From a virus, in IMG/VR virus record IMGVR_UViG_3300020439_000105, positions 1 to 20,968 of that record: a stretch of DNA of 20,968 bases, one strand, 5' to 3'. How positions within the stretch are numbered: position 1 is the first letter of the stretch; each line of letters begins with the position of its first letter. Made by a program: the position numbers and the translations under genes. The notes below the pieces were generated by a model. It searched no databases. It was not told the DNA's origin and worked only from the letters and a program-made list of their open reading frames with translations. Shown piece after piece: positions 1-7,212 of the stretch.

Positions 1-695
1 TCGTCTGAACCTTTACCTTTAGTGTTTGCGGTTGCGATGACATTGAAACCTGCAGTGGGTCGAACAAACTTTCCGATTTTTTTAAGAAAGACTCCATTTC
101 CTTCAAGAATGCTTTGGAGACAGAGAATTTTGTTAGAAGCGAGGTCGATCTCGTCAAGGAGCAAGATAGCTCCTCGTTCGAGTGCTTCAATGACTGGGCC
201 ATTGTGCCAGACGGTTGCACCATCAACAAGGCGGAAACCGCCAATAAGATCATCTTCATCAGTTTCAATAGTAATGTTTACACGGATGAGTTCCCGACCC
301 AATTGAGCACACGCTTGCTCAACCGAGAATGTTTTACCGTTTCCAGAGAGACCAGTAATGAACGATGGATAGAATAGACGGGACTGAATAATTTTTTTAA
401 TAGAACCGAAATTGCCAAACTTGACGAAGGTATCATCTTTTTCAGGAATAAGATTTTGCTGAACTGCAGGCATAGCAGCAGGAGCACTATAGGACACTTC
501 CAAATCTTGAACTGTCTCTTTTGTTACTTCCAGGTTCCACTTACCACGACCAACTTTGTATTGTGCCAGTTTGTTAGTCACAGTTTGATAATTAGTATCA
601 TTCATCGCACACCATCCACGAATTTCGGCACTCGTCACAGACTCACCGTAGAGAGCCTGGAGAGAGGTGCGAATGTAGTCGGGGGAGAGAGACAT
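1..695 (-). CDS. cobS: CobS-like AAA+ ATPase (partial, 3' end outside window)
   Basis: The reading frame opens with ATG at 695 (MSLSPDYIRTSL) and stays open for 231 codons to the window edge, so the C-terminus is missing. A Walker A motif GLSGNGKT lies near residues 118-125 and a Walker B motif ILLLDEID follows about 60 residues later, with a conserved IATANT sensor-like segment near the edge. This is the MoxR/CobS branch of AAA+ proteins. In bacteria CobS pairs with CobT to energise cobalt insertion by CobN in B12 synthesis, and cyanomyoviruses are known to carry a cobS homologue. The first 80 or so residues look like a small helical N-terminal domain. It lies downstream of a terminator and a TATAAT box and follows a CobT-like VWA gene with one small gene between. 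Whether it acts on a chelatase or on another target cannot be told from sequence. Confidence 0.85.
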   Translation of the reverse strand, partial: MSLSPDYIRTSLQALYGESVTSAEIRGWCAMNDTNYQTVTNKLAQYKVGRGKWNLEVTKETVQDLEVSYSAPAAMPAVQQNLIPEKDDTFVKFGNFGSIKKIIQSRLFYPSFITGLSGNGKTFSVEQACAQLGRELIRVNITIETDEDDLIGGFRLVDGATVWHNGPVIEALERGAILLLDEIDLASNKILCLQSILEGNGVFLKKIGKFVRPTAGFNVIATANTKGKGSD

Positions 696-724
696 AATGT
701 GGTTTGTTTGTTTCAACTGAAGTT

Positions 725-730
725 ATTATA
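725..730 (-). promoter_or_regulatory. Candidate -10 box (TATAAT) before the cobS-like gene
   Basis: A perfect TATAAT on the minus strand sits 30 bases upstream of the cobS-like ATG and only three bases after the T-tract of a terminator. The position 17 bases upstream falls inside the terminator hairpin and has no recognisable -35 element. It could be a sigma70-like promoter or a degenerate late promoter (TATAATAA against TATAAATA). A restart site here would explain how the gene is expressed beyond the terminator. Confidence 0.4.
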
Positions 731-733
731 CAA

Positions 734-757
734 GAAAAAAAGGGGTCCGAAGACCCC
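734..757 (-). terminator. Intrinsic terminator after the 99-aa gene
   Basis: Read on the minus strand, GGGGTC-TTCG-GACCCC forms a 6-bp GC-rich stem with a canonical C(UUCG)G tetraloop, followed directly by seven T residues. It begins about 11 bases after the stop codon of the 99-aa gene. The core is identical to the terminator behind the major capsid gene. Confidence 0.9.
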
Positions 758-768
758 CTATAGACAGT

Positions 769-1068
769 TCAAGAATCGGACGCTAGGTAATCTTCAAGTT
801 CTTGAACCAGACTGTCTTTACTGTGCCTTCTGTCCAGTTCAATACCGACGGTTCTACCGTATTCTTCCAATTCCTTTTTAGTCATATCATGAAGTGACAA
901 ATCACTCTCATAAGGAATAAGTTCAACCTCTTCTTCCACCTCAGCAGTAGGTTCTTCTACCACTTCTTCTACTGCAGGTTCCTCTACTACTGGCTCCGCT
1001 ACAGGAGCAGGTGCTGGTGCAGGAGTAGGGGCAGAGTTACCCCTGACTAAATCCCCAAATCTAGACAT
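769..1068 (-). CDS. Acidic Pro/Ala/Glu-rich protein with SAP/HeH-like C-terminus
   Basis: A 99-aa protein. Residues 1-11 (MSRFGDLVRGN) are followed by an Ala-Pro repeat segment and a Glu/Val-rich low-complexity stretch to about residue 50. The last 40 residues (around DMTKKELEEYGRTVGIELD and a following SKDSLVQELEDYL helix) have the helix-extended loop-helix pattern of SAP, HeH and Rho N-terminal-like domains, which often contact nucleic acid. No function is known to me. A GATAAATA late-promoter octamer lies 25 bases upstream, an AGGT ribosome-binding site precedes the ATG, and an intrinsic terminator follows, so it may be a single late transcription unit. An intrinsically disordered acidic arm joined to a small binding domain would suit a structural or packaged protein, but that is inference. 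Confidence 0.8.
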   Translation of the reverse strand: MSRFGDLVRGNSAPTPAPAPAPVAEPVVEEPAVEEVVEEPTAEVEEEVELIPYESDLSLHDMTKKELEEYGRTVGIELDRRHSKDSLVQELEDYLASDS

Positions 1069-1092
1069 TTTGATTACCTATTACTATAGAAA

Positions 1093-1100
1093 TATTTATC
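1093..1100 (-). promoter_or_regulatory. Late promoter GATAAATA for the 99-aa gene
   Basis: The minus strand reads TGATAAATA, in which the TGA is the stop codon of the upstream CobT-like gene and GATAAATA matches seven of eight positions of the T4 late consensus TATAAATA (cyanophage form NATAAATA). The distance to the downstream ATG at 1068 is 25 bases, similar to the other late promoters here. Confidence 0.6.
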
Positions 1101-3249
1101 AAGCAACAAGTTCCACAAACTCTCCAAGAATCTTTTTGTTCATCTTCTTGGTCTTGAGACTCTTCACAAATGCAGATTTGATTTGAGTCTTTGTTGCATC
1201 TTCGGCAACTTCAAACTCAGACTCCTTAGAAAGGGAGTTAGAAGAAATACCAAAGTAGGTATCATATCCAGAATTCTTGAGAGAGAATGCTTTCTGCTTC
1301 TTCCATTCTTTCATAGTATCGTCATGAAGTTTTCCATAGTATCCACAATACCGACGAACAAAACTTCCAGCATCACGAGACTCAAGGACACGAATACCGA
1401 TAAAATTAACTTCGGGGAAATTGTCCTTCAGATTGCGGAGAAGAATATCAGTAAATTGGTGCCAATCACAATCAAGAGAATATGTATTTCCAGTCTTACG
1501 ATCCCTAAGAATGCAGTTAGGAGTAACTGAACGACACCCGATAGTGGGTTCGGATTCCCAAGAACGTTGAACTTCAGCATGACGCTTAAGGTCATATCCT
1601 TCACCATCAGTCAAAACAACACACTGGACTTTCTGAAGTTTGTTCTCTTTCTTGAACTTGGGAAGAATCTTATGAAGAGTAAGCAGAGTCTCATTCAAAG
1701 GAGTTCCAGAAAGACCCATACCAGGAGGAGTGGGTGCATAGCAACTGTTGTAGCGACTGAAAGATTGTGCAAGACGGAAAACAGTTTTCATTTGGTCTTC
1801 CATAGTCTTACCATTCACTTTGCTAGTGAAAATATTGACAAGAGAGAACCACTCACCAACATGGAAGATTCCATCACGTCGGGTATAAGGAACATCACGA
1901 ACAGTAACCTTACCATTTTCATCAGTATGGACGTGAGGATAATCGGAAGTGAAAGAATATACCTCAAACGGAATAGCAACTTTTTTACAGAACCAAATAA
2001 GATTGAAAAGTTGCTTGACAGTATCCAGCATCACGTCACACATAGACCCGGACCAATCAAGAATGAACACCAGACCATGATTCTTGCCGTCAGCAAGGGT
2101 GGTGACCTTCTTAAAGAGGTCTTCGTTGTACTTATAGGTATGAAGTTTAGAGCAGTCCAGAATGCCTGTACTGGCAGTAGTGGCACGAGCATAAGAGTCT
2201 GCTGCCTTGCGACATTCAAACTCTTTCACCAGATAGTTGACCTCTTTCTGAGCAGAACGTTTAAATTCTGCAAACCTTTTATCAACTTCACCAAAGACAG
2301 ATTCTTCTGAGAGTTCGGCTTCCTCCAACCAATTAGACCAATAAGTCTTGGCATTATCATGAACCAGATTATTGGGAATAATAATTTGGTCAATTTTTAG
2401 GTCAGGAATCTCAACATAAACATTCTCATATCCATCCATAGATGCAAGTTCTTTGATTGCATCTTCCAGAGAATTGGCAGTCTTTACATCCAAATCATCA
2501 AGTTCTTCCTCTTCTTCAGAGAACTCATCCTCAATCTGAGACTTAGGTTGTTCGCCACCAATTTCACCACCCTCAGAATCAGAGGTAGATTCAGTCTCTG
2601 TACTTTCACCAGACTGTGCTTCAGGCGATTGTTGTCCTTCCTCATGTTCTTGCTGATGTTGGTCAGTTTTGACTTGATTCTCCTTACAATACTTGTAAAG
2701 CCGCTCTGCCACTACAAGAACTTCATCAAAAGTCTCAGTATCTGCAATTGCATCAATAATTTCTGTTTCTTCACCACTCCCAATAGGAACTAGAGTGTAG
2801 TTACCAATCTTGAACCGCAGATTTGCACGGTCTGCAAGATTCATCAGACTGATATCTTCATCTGCGACTTGGAAGAAATCTTGTTCAGCAAGTTCTTTGT
2901 ATCCATTAAAGAAAGTCTTAGAGAGACCGGCATAACGACGCTTCATCAGTTTCTCAATACGAGCATCCTCAACAATATTGACAAACTGAGGAGGAATCTT
3001 GACTTCCTTCAACCAGTTGCGGTCAGGAGTGTAAAGTGCATGACCAACTTCATGACCGACAAGCATATCGTATACAACGCTGCTTGCTCGCTCCCACATA
3101 GGAAGAGTCAGCACACGAGTATGAACATTAAACTGAGCAGTCTCTACTTTCTTGTGTTCTACAACAAGATCTTCGGTTGCCAGGAGTTTAGCAAGTTGCG
3201 ATTTGATCTCGTGATTGACTGCCATAATGTTTCGTTCGTATGGACTCAT
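1099..3249 (-). CDS. CobT-like VWA-domain protein with HExxH motif
   Basis: A 716-aa protein. Residues 66-70 are HEVGH within a conserved VGHEVGHALYTP segment, and a downstream VEDARIE (93-99) offers glutamates that could complete a gluzincin-type zinc site. Residues about 195-255 are an acidic Glu/Ser/Gln-rich linker. From about 390 a von Willebrand A domain begins with MIDAS residues DWSGS (398-402), a threonine in GTPLNE (516) and aspartate in LTDGEG (548). This layout resembles CobT, the VWA partner of CobS, and cyanophage homologues are often labelled peptidase. It probably works with the CobS-like ATPase. The start could be ATG 3249 or ATG 3225 (MAVNHEIKSQ); the latter shortens the overlap with the upstream small ORF and I find it at least as likely. 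Neither start has a clear Shine-Dalgarno sequence. Whether the HExxH motif is catalytic is unknown. Confidence 0.9.
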   Translation of the reverse strand: MSPYERNIMAVNHEIKSQLAKLLATEDLVVEHKKVETAQFNVHTRVLTLPMWERASSVVYDMLVGHEVGHALYTPDRNWLKEVKIPPQFVNIVEDARIEKLMKRRYAGLSKTFFNGYKELAEQDFFQVADEDISLMNLADRANLRFKIGNYTLVPIGSGEETEIIDAIADTETFDEVLVVAERLYKYCKENQVKTDQHQQEHEEGQQSPEAQSGESTETESTSDSEGGEIGGEQPKSQIEDEFSEEEEELDDLDVKTANSLEDAIKELASMDGYENVYVEIPDLKIDQIIIPNNLVHDNAKTYWSNWLEEAELSEESVFGEVDKRFAEFKRSAQKEVNYLVKEFECRKAADSYARATTASTGILDCSKLHTYKYNEDLFKKVTTLADGKNHGLVFILDWSGSMCDVMLDTVKQLFNLIWFCKKVAIPFEVYSFTSDYPHVHTDENGKVTVRDVPYTRRDGIFHVGEWFSLVNIFTSKVNGKTMEDQMKTVFRLAQSFSRYNSCYAPTPPGMGLSGTPLNETLLTLHKILPKFKKENKLQKVQCVVLTDGEGYDLKRHAEVQRSWESEPTIGCRSVTPNCILRDRKTGNTYSLDCDWHQFTDILLRNLKDNFPEVNFIGIRVLESRDAGSFVRRYCGYYGKLHDDTMKEWKKQKAFSLKNSGYDTYFGISSNSLSKESEFEVAEDATKTQIKSAFVKSLKTKKMNKKILGEFVELVA

Positions 3250-3394
3250 AATACGACGAAACCCGCTTGATATGCGGGTTCATGTGACGCTTCTTAAATT
3301 GTCTGAGTGCTTCTTTACGTGCTCTCATCGCTTGGGGTTTGAGAGTAGGTTTCTGCTCCTTTTTGGAGTGATGTTTCCAGTTTGGGACTTGCAT
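3188..3394 (-). CDS. Small basic protein, hypothetical
   Basis: A 68-aa ORF rich in Lys, Arg and His (for example RARKEALRQFKKRHM at residues 24-38). It fills the otherwise empty gap between gp46 and the CobT-like gene and its 3' end overlaps that gene by 62 bases, or 38 if the CobT-like gene starts at 3225. The start at 3394 is preceded by a weak purine stretch (AAGAAAA). The strongly biased, protein-like composition and gap-filling position support it as a real gene. The basic character would fit binding to nucleic acid or to an acidic partner, but no family is recognised. Confidence 0.55.
   Translation of the reverse strand: MQVPNWKHHSKKEQKPTLKPQAMRARKEALRQFKKRHMNPHIKRVSSYYESIRTKHYGSQSRDQIATC
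3260..3280 (-). other. Hairpin upstream of the CobT-like gene
   Basis: AACCCGC and GCGGGTT form a perfect 7-bp stem around a 7-base loop. It lies inside the small basic ORF and 11 bases upstream of the first possible start of the CobT-like gene. No T-tract follows, so it is not an intrinsic terminator; it could affect translation of the downstream gene. Confidence 0.4.
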
Positions 3395-3408
3395 TTTTCT
3401 TGAGTGCG

Positions 3409-5121
3409 TTAGGACACCATAGTTGAAAAACCTTTTACCTTATCAAACTTTAAGACACTTTCAAATTTGTCATGTAGATCAGTCTTGTGAGAGATGACAA
3501 AGATATTAGCATCTTTAATCACATACCGAATGATCTTAAGAAATTCTTCTGTTCCAAATCCGTCAAGTGATGAATCAAATACCTCATCCATAATCAGCAA
3601 GTTAGTATTCACCGAATTCTTGAGTCGTGCAACTTCTCTCCAAGTAAAGAGTAATGAGAGGTCAATTCTCATTTTCTCTCCTTCACTAAAAGAAGAATAT
3701 GAGAAGTGTTCATGAATTGGTGATTCAACGGTTTCATTAAATTCGCCATCAAGTTTAAAGTTGATGTAGAAATCCATCATCTGCAGATAACGATTTACTT
3801 GCTGATTAATGAACGGAAGATATTTCTTAATGATCTTCGTTTTTACGCCATCATCCTTGAGTAAGGAATAGGCAAAATCGTAATGAACGATTTCTTGTTT
3901 TTTGTCTGAGAGGTCTTCTATTGTCTTTTGGAGATTTTCTCGAAACTCTTCTAGTTTCTCATGTTCAGTATTTCTGTTTTGTAGGTTACTGGTAATAGTT
4001 TGAATTTCATGTTCAAGATCTCTGATTTGTCTTTGGTTGAGACTAATCCGAGTATTGTTTTGAGAAATGCCATGTGTTAGCTTTGTAATCTCCTGTGATA
4101 GGGCAATAAACTGACGCTCTCTTTCTTGTTCAGACTTAATTGTTTTCTCAAGTTCTGCATAACCATCTTTAAGTTCCTTTGCTTTATTTTGAGCATCACT
4201 AATTCTATTTACACGAAACTCTTCTTCAATCTCCTGTGTACAGGTGGGGCATACCGTATTTTCAGTAAAAAACTTATGTTCTTTGGTAATTGTACTTACC
4301 TTTTGAGACAATTTTCCTTTGAGATTGTTTAGTTTTGATAACTTATCAGCAGCACCAGTAACCTCTTCTTGCTCCTTAGTATAACGATGAATATCTTCTT
4401 CAAGAACTGCATTCTGCTTCATATATGCAACTAATTCTTCATCCAACTTGGAGATTTTTTCATTATTGGAATCAATATTTGCATTACCACGATTCTCAAG
4501 TTCTTCAATAAAATTTTGTTGCATCTTCATCTTATCTTTGAGAGTATCTTTCTTCAACTCCAAAGATTTAACTTGATCTCTACGAACACGAATTTGATCT
4601 TTGATAAGTCCATTCATCGCAGAAAAGATACGAATATCAAGAAGATCCTCAATTACCTCACGACGATTTGATGTCGTCAATTGCATAAAGGGTACAAAGG
4701 TGCTGCTACCCAGAATCACAATTTGAGTAAAAGACTTATAGTTTACCTTGAGAATATTTTCTTCCAGAATACGTTGATTAGAACGATCATCTGCTTCCTT
4801 GTGCAAAGGAACACCGTTCACCTCAATATCAAAGACATTTGGTTTGATTCCACGACGAACCAAATATTCTTTATTGTTAACAGTAAATTCAATCTCAACC
4901 ACACATTCTCTTTCATTAGTAGTATTCACTAACTGTGGTTTATTGATTTTACGAAAAGGTTTATTAAACAAACCAAAGGTAAGTGCATCCAGCATAGTGG
5001 ATTTACCAGCACCGTTTGTTCCGATGATTAGATTTGTGTGATGTTGTTGAAAGTCAATTTCAGTAAAGTGATTTCCGGTAGAGAGAAAGTTTTTATATCT
5101 AATCTTTTTGAAGTTTATCAT
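3409..5121 (-). CDS. 46: Recombination endonuclease subunit gp46 (SbcC/Rad50-like)
   Basis: A 570-aa SMC-like ATPase, close to the T4 gp46 length. Residues 34-42 are the Walker A motif GTNGAGKST. Heptad-rich coiled-coil arms (about 175-285 and 310-410) flank a zinc hook CPTC at 291-294. The ABC signature SFSEGEK lies at about 477-483 and Walker B NLLIMDE at about 507-513, followed by a D-loop-like SSLD. With gp47 it forms the Mre11/Rad50-type complex that resects DNA ends for recombination-dependent replication and helps degrade host DNA. The start overlaps the preceding DUF3110-like gene by 23 bases in another frame, suggesting translational coupling. Confidence 0.96.
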   Translation of the reverse strand: MINFKKIRYKNFLSTGNHFTEIDFQQHHTNLIIGTNGAGKSTMLDALTFGLFNKPFRKINKPQLVNTTNERECVVEIEFTVNNKEYLVRRGIKPNVFDIEVNGVPLHKEADDRSNQRILEENILKVNYKSFTQIVILGSSTFVPFMQLTTSNRREVIEDLLDIRIFSAMNGLIKDQIRVRRDQVKSLELKKDTLKDKMKMQQNFIEELENRGNANIDSNNEKISKLDEELVAYMKQNAVLEEDIHRYTKEQEEVTGAADKLSKLNNLKGKLSQKVSTITKEHKFFTENTVCPTCTQEIEEEFRVNRISDAQNKAKELKDGYAELEKTIKSEQERERQFIALSQEITKLTHGISQNNTRISLNQRQIRDLEHEIQTITSNLQNRNTEHEKLEEFRENLQKTIEDLSDKKQEIVHYDFAYSLLKDDGVKTKIIKKYLPFINQQVNRYLQMMDFYINFKLDGEFNETVESPIHEHFSYSSFSEGEKMRIDLSLLFTWREVARLKNSVNTNLLIMDEVFDSSLDGFGTEEFLKIIRYVIKDANIFVISHKTDLHDKFESVLKFDKVKGFSTMVS

Positions 5122-5374
5122 TCTTAGGAGGAATTACGATGTCGTTAGGAGTTATCACTGCATATTTGTAATTATAGTGCTTACATGTCTTTATGGCAAG
5201 CTCATCGTCAACTTCTACAATATCCATCACAGCATCTTCTTGGTCTTCAAGCATCATGGCATATCTTTCAGCATCATCCTCTTCCTCAAACAGAAATAGG
5301 ACTTTGTGCCCATACTGGTCTTGAACGGCATAGGCACCATCGTCCTTTTTATCTCTGAGAGTTAGAAGATACAT
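5099..5374 (-). CDS. DUF3110-like small protein
   Basis: A 91-aa protein lying between gp47 and gp46. Its core, with FLFEEEDDAERYAMMLEDQ at about residues 27-45 and a C-terminal DIVIPP, matches my memory of DUF3110, a small family found in cyanobacteria and plants in which a conserved FEEEDDAxRFAxMLE helix and a terminal IPP segment recur. It has no signal peptide or membrane segment. Its ATG shares a base with the gp47 stop (TAATG), and its 3' end overlaps gp46, so it is translated within the nuclease operon. Its role is unknown; it may be an accessory of the gp46/47 nuclease or an acquired host protein. The family assignment is by eye. Confidence 0.85.
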   Translation of the reverse strand: MYLLTLRDKKDDGAYAVQDQYGHKVLFLFEEEDDAERYAMMLEDQEDAVMDIVEVDDELAIKTCKHYNYKYAVITPNDIVIPPKNDKLQKD

Positions 5375-6408
5375 TATTCAACTTCGCAAGCTTGTCTATA
5401 CAAATCCTGGAAGATACCCTTAATTACAGTTTTATCAAATTCAAAATCAGACTCATCAATATAACGATTTAGAATTGAAATTGTATTCTCTTCTTCATCA
5501 ACTTCAAATTCTTCAGACTCATGAATATCAAAATTTTCAACAATCTTGAGTTCTTGAATTCCAGCAGAATGAAGTTTATCAATAAACTTTTCAAAGTCCT
5601 TTGGATTAGTCTTTTTACGGACGATAACCTTCACAATTTTACTTTCATATTGTGAAGCATTAAACAACTTGTAGTTGGTATCTTCGTAGTAGATGTTATG
5701 AAATAATTTATAAGGGTTATTGATTGGAGTCAGAGTAAGGTTTTCCGTATCAAATATATGAAATCCTCTAGTATCGTTGACATCCGTCCAGTACATTTCG
5801 TAGGGGTTTCCAAGGTAAAATACCCGTCCATCATCCGATCGAGTGTGATAGTGACCGGAGAAGACATATTCGAACTTCTCAAATAGTTCGCTCGACAGAC
5901 CATGTTCCATGATGATTTGTCGATTAACTCTAAATCCTTGGAGTTCAAGGTGCCCCATCGCGACCTTGCTAGTTGTCTTTTTAATAAGTTGATAAGATGC
6001 TTCTTCATTTCCTTGATTAATCCACGGCAAAAATAGAATATCTAATCCACCAACTTTGACTTCTGTAGGTTGACTATAAGTCTTGATATTTGAATAAGTT
6101 TGAAGAAGAAGTTCTGGTGAATTTACTTCGTTTGTATTCTTGTAATATGTATCATGATTACCAATAATCATATGCACATCGTAATCTTTGAGATTATCAA
6201 AGACGACTCTCTTAGACCACTCAAGACTTTGATAATCAATTGACTTGCGACTATCAAACGCATCACCCATATGAATGACTGCCTCAACACCATGCTCTTT
6301 CAGGGCAGGGAAGAAGACATTCTGATAGAAGAGTTCAAAGTAGTCATGGAGATACTTAGAACCCTTCCTGGCACCATAGTGAGTGTCTGTGATGATTGCT
6401 ACTTTCAT
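5374..6408 (-). CDS. 47: Recombination endonuclease subunit gp47 (SbcD/Mre11-like)
   Basis: A 344-aa calcineurin-like phosphoesterase, near the 339 aa of T4 gp47. All metal-binding motifs are present: TDTH (D8, H10), HMGDAFDSR (D49), IIGNHDTYY (N84, H85), MGHLE (H153) and FSGHYHTR (H186, H188). It is the manganese-dependent nuclease partner of gp46. The acidic C-terminal third (about 290-330) is probably the region that contacts gp46, as in Mre11. The ATG overlaps the stop of the upstream 83-aa gene by four bases. Confidence 0.96.
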   Translation of the reverse strand: MKVAIITDTHYGARKGSKYLHDYFELFYQNVFFPALKEHGVEAVIHMGDAFDSRKSIDYQSLEWSKRVVFDNLKDYDVHMIIGNHDTYYKNTNEVNSPELLLQTYSNIKTYSQPTEVKVGGLDILFLPWINQGNEEASYQLIKKTTSKVAMGHLELQGFRVNRQIIMEHGLSSELFEKFEYVFSGHYHTRSDDGRVFYLGNPYEMYWTDVNDTRGFHIFDTENLTLTPINNPYKLFHNIYYEDTNYKLFNASQYESKIVKVIVRKKTNPKDFEKFIDKLHSAGIQELKIVENFDIHESEEFEVDEEENTISILNRYIDESDFEFDKTVIKGIFQDLYRQACEVE

Positions 6409-6656
6409 TTACGTTGATCAGGTGGCAGAAGATATTTGGGATCGTAACTAATTTCGTGATGTGGTTTCAAATCTGGATCAGGAGTACTTTCTTCTCTCGA
6501 TCGTTTTTTATTGATAACGATAAACTTGTCATTTGCGAAAGTTCCTGCAATACTACATTCAATTTCGGTTCCATCTTCCCAGATAGGTTCACCATTTTTC
6601 TTTCGCATGTCTAGTGCTTCTTCTAGACGTGCAATAATGTCGTCAGTGATTTTCAT
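6405..6656 (-). CDS. Conserved-position hypothetical protein, 83 aa
   Basis: I do not recognise a domain. The N-terminus (MKITDDIIARLEEALDM) is a likely amphipathic helix, the middle looks like beta strands (IECSIAGTFANDKFIVINKK), and the last 30 residues are Pro/Asp-rich and probably disordered. Both ends overlap neighbours by ATGA (gp55 upstream, gp47 downstream), so it is co-translated with the late sigma factor and the nuclease. No transmembrane or signal sequence is seen. Confidence 0.8.
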   Translation of the reverse strand: MKITDDIIARLEEALDMRKKNGEPIWEDGTEIECSIAGTFANDKFIVINKKRSREESTPDPDLKPHHEISYDPKYLLPPDQRK

Positions 6657-7177
6657 CGATTACGATACTGAATTTGGTCTTTGATGCTATTATACTCCGA
6701 ACTGTGTCCAGAAAGCAAGCTATCATCAACCATCATGACCTCATCAAAACCAGTCTTCTCAATAATTTTGGTTTTGATTTCCAGTTGCTTTTTCTCCTTA
6801 CCAATTCTACGAAGAAAAGCGTAGTGGATAATTTGAGTAAAATATGCAAAAGGATTCTTTGACTTCTCTGGGTCAAAGTTATGAATATATTGAACACAAT
6901 TTTCGATGCCGTCAGAAATCATATCCTCACGGAACATATAGTTAACAAAGTTCGGTTTGTAGGAGAGGTGTGTTGCAATCTTTAAAAAACACTCACCAAG
7001 ATAATTTGGAATAGGAGGTTTTCCTTCCCATTGCTTTGCTCTTTCTTGTTTTGGTTGTTCGGTGAGGTCTTTATCGAAATTCTTTTTGTATGATTTTTCT
7101 ACCCTTGCACGGTAGTTAATCATCGCCTCCAACAACTCTTTGTTATTAACATAATGTTCTGATTTCTTCTTGGGCAT
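6653..7177 (-). CDS. 55: Late-transcription sigma factor gp55
   Basis: A 174-aa minimal sigma factor; T4 gp55 has 185 aa. Residues about 84-130, including MISDGIENCVQYIHNFDPEK and NPFAYFTQIIHYAFLRRIGK, match sigma70 region 2, the part that binds core RNA polymerase and melts the -10 region. gp55 directs host polymerase to TATAAATA late promoters, several of which are present in this window. A strong sigma70-type promoter lies 36-65 bases upstream, in keeping with synthesis before late transcription starts. The C-terminus (DQIQYRNR) is polar and basic and lacks the hydrophobic-acidic clamp-binding tail of T4 gp55. Confidence 0.93.
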   Translation of the reverse strand: MPKKKSEHYVNNKELLEAMINYRARVEKSYKKNFDKDLTEQPKQERAKQWEGKPPIPNYLGECFLKIATHLSYKPNFVNYMFREDMISDGIENCVQYIHNFDPEKSKNPFAYFTQIIHYAFLRRIGKEKKQLEIKTKIIEKTGFDEVMMVDDSLLSGHSSEYNSIKDQIQYRNR

Positions 7178-7212
7178 AATTCATTACTCTTAAAGTATTA
7201 TAAGTTGTTTTA

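Noticed and set aside
1567-2310. Long plus-strand open frame (247 codons) opposite the CobT-like gene
   Set aside because: It is antisense to a well-supported VWA gene, has an unnatural composition and no recognisable motif, and every other gene is on the minus strand.
1-3249. Idea of a phage-borne cobalamin pathway
   Set aside because: Only CobS-like and CobT-like genes are seen; no CobN or other biosynthetic enzyme is in the window, so a full pathway claim is not supported.
3260-3280. Hairpin considered as an intrinsic terminator for gp46
   Set aside because: No T-tract follows on the minus strand and the hairpin lies within a probable coding frame.
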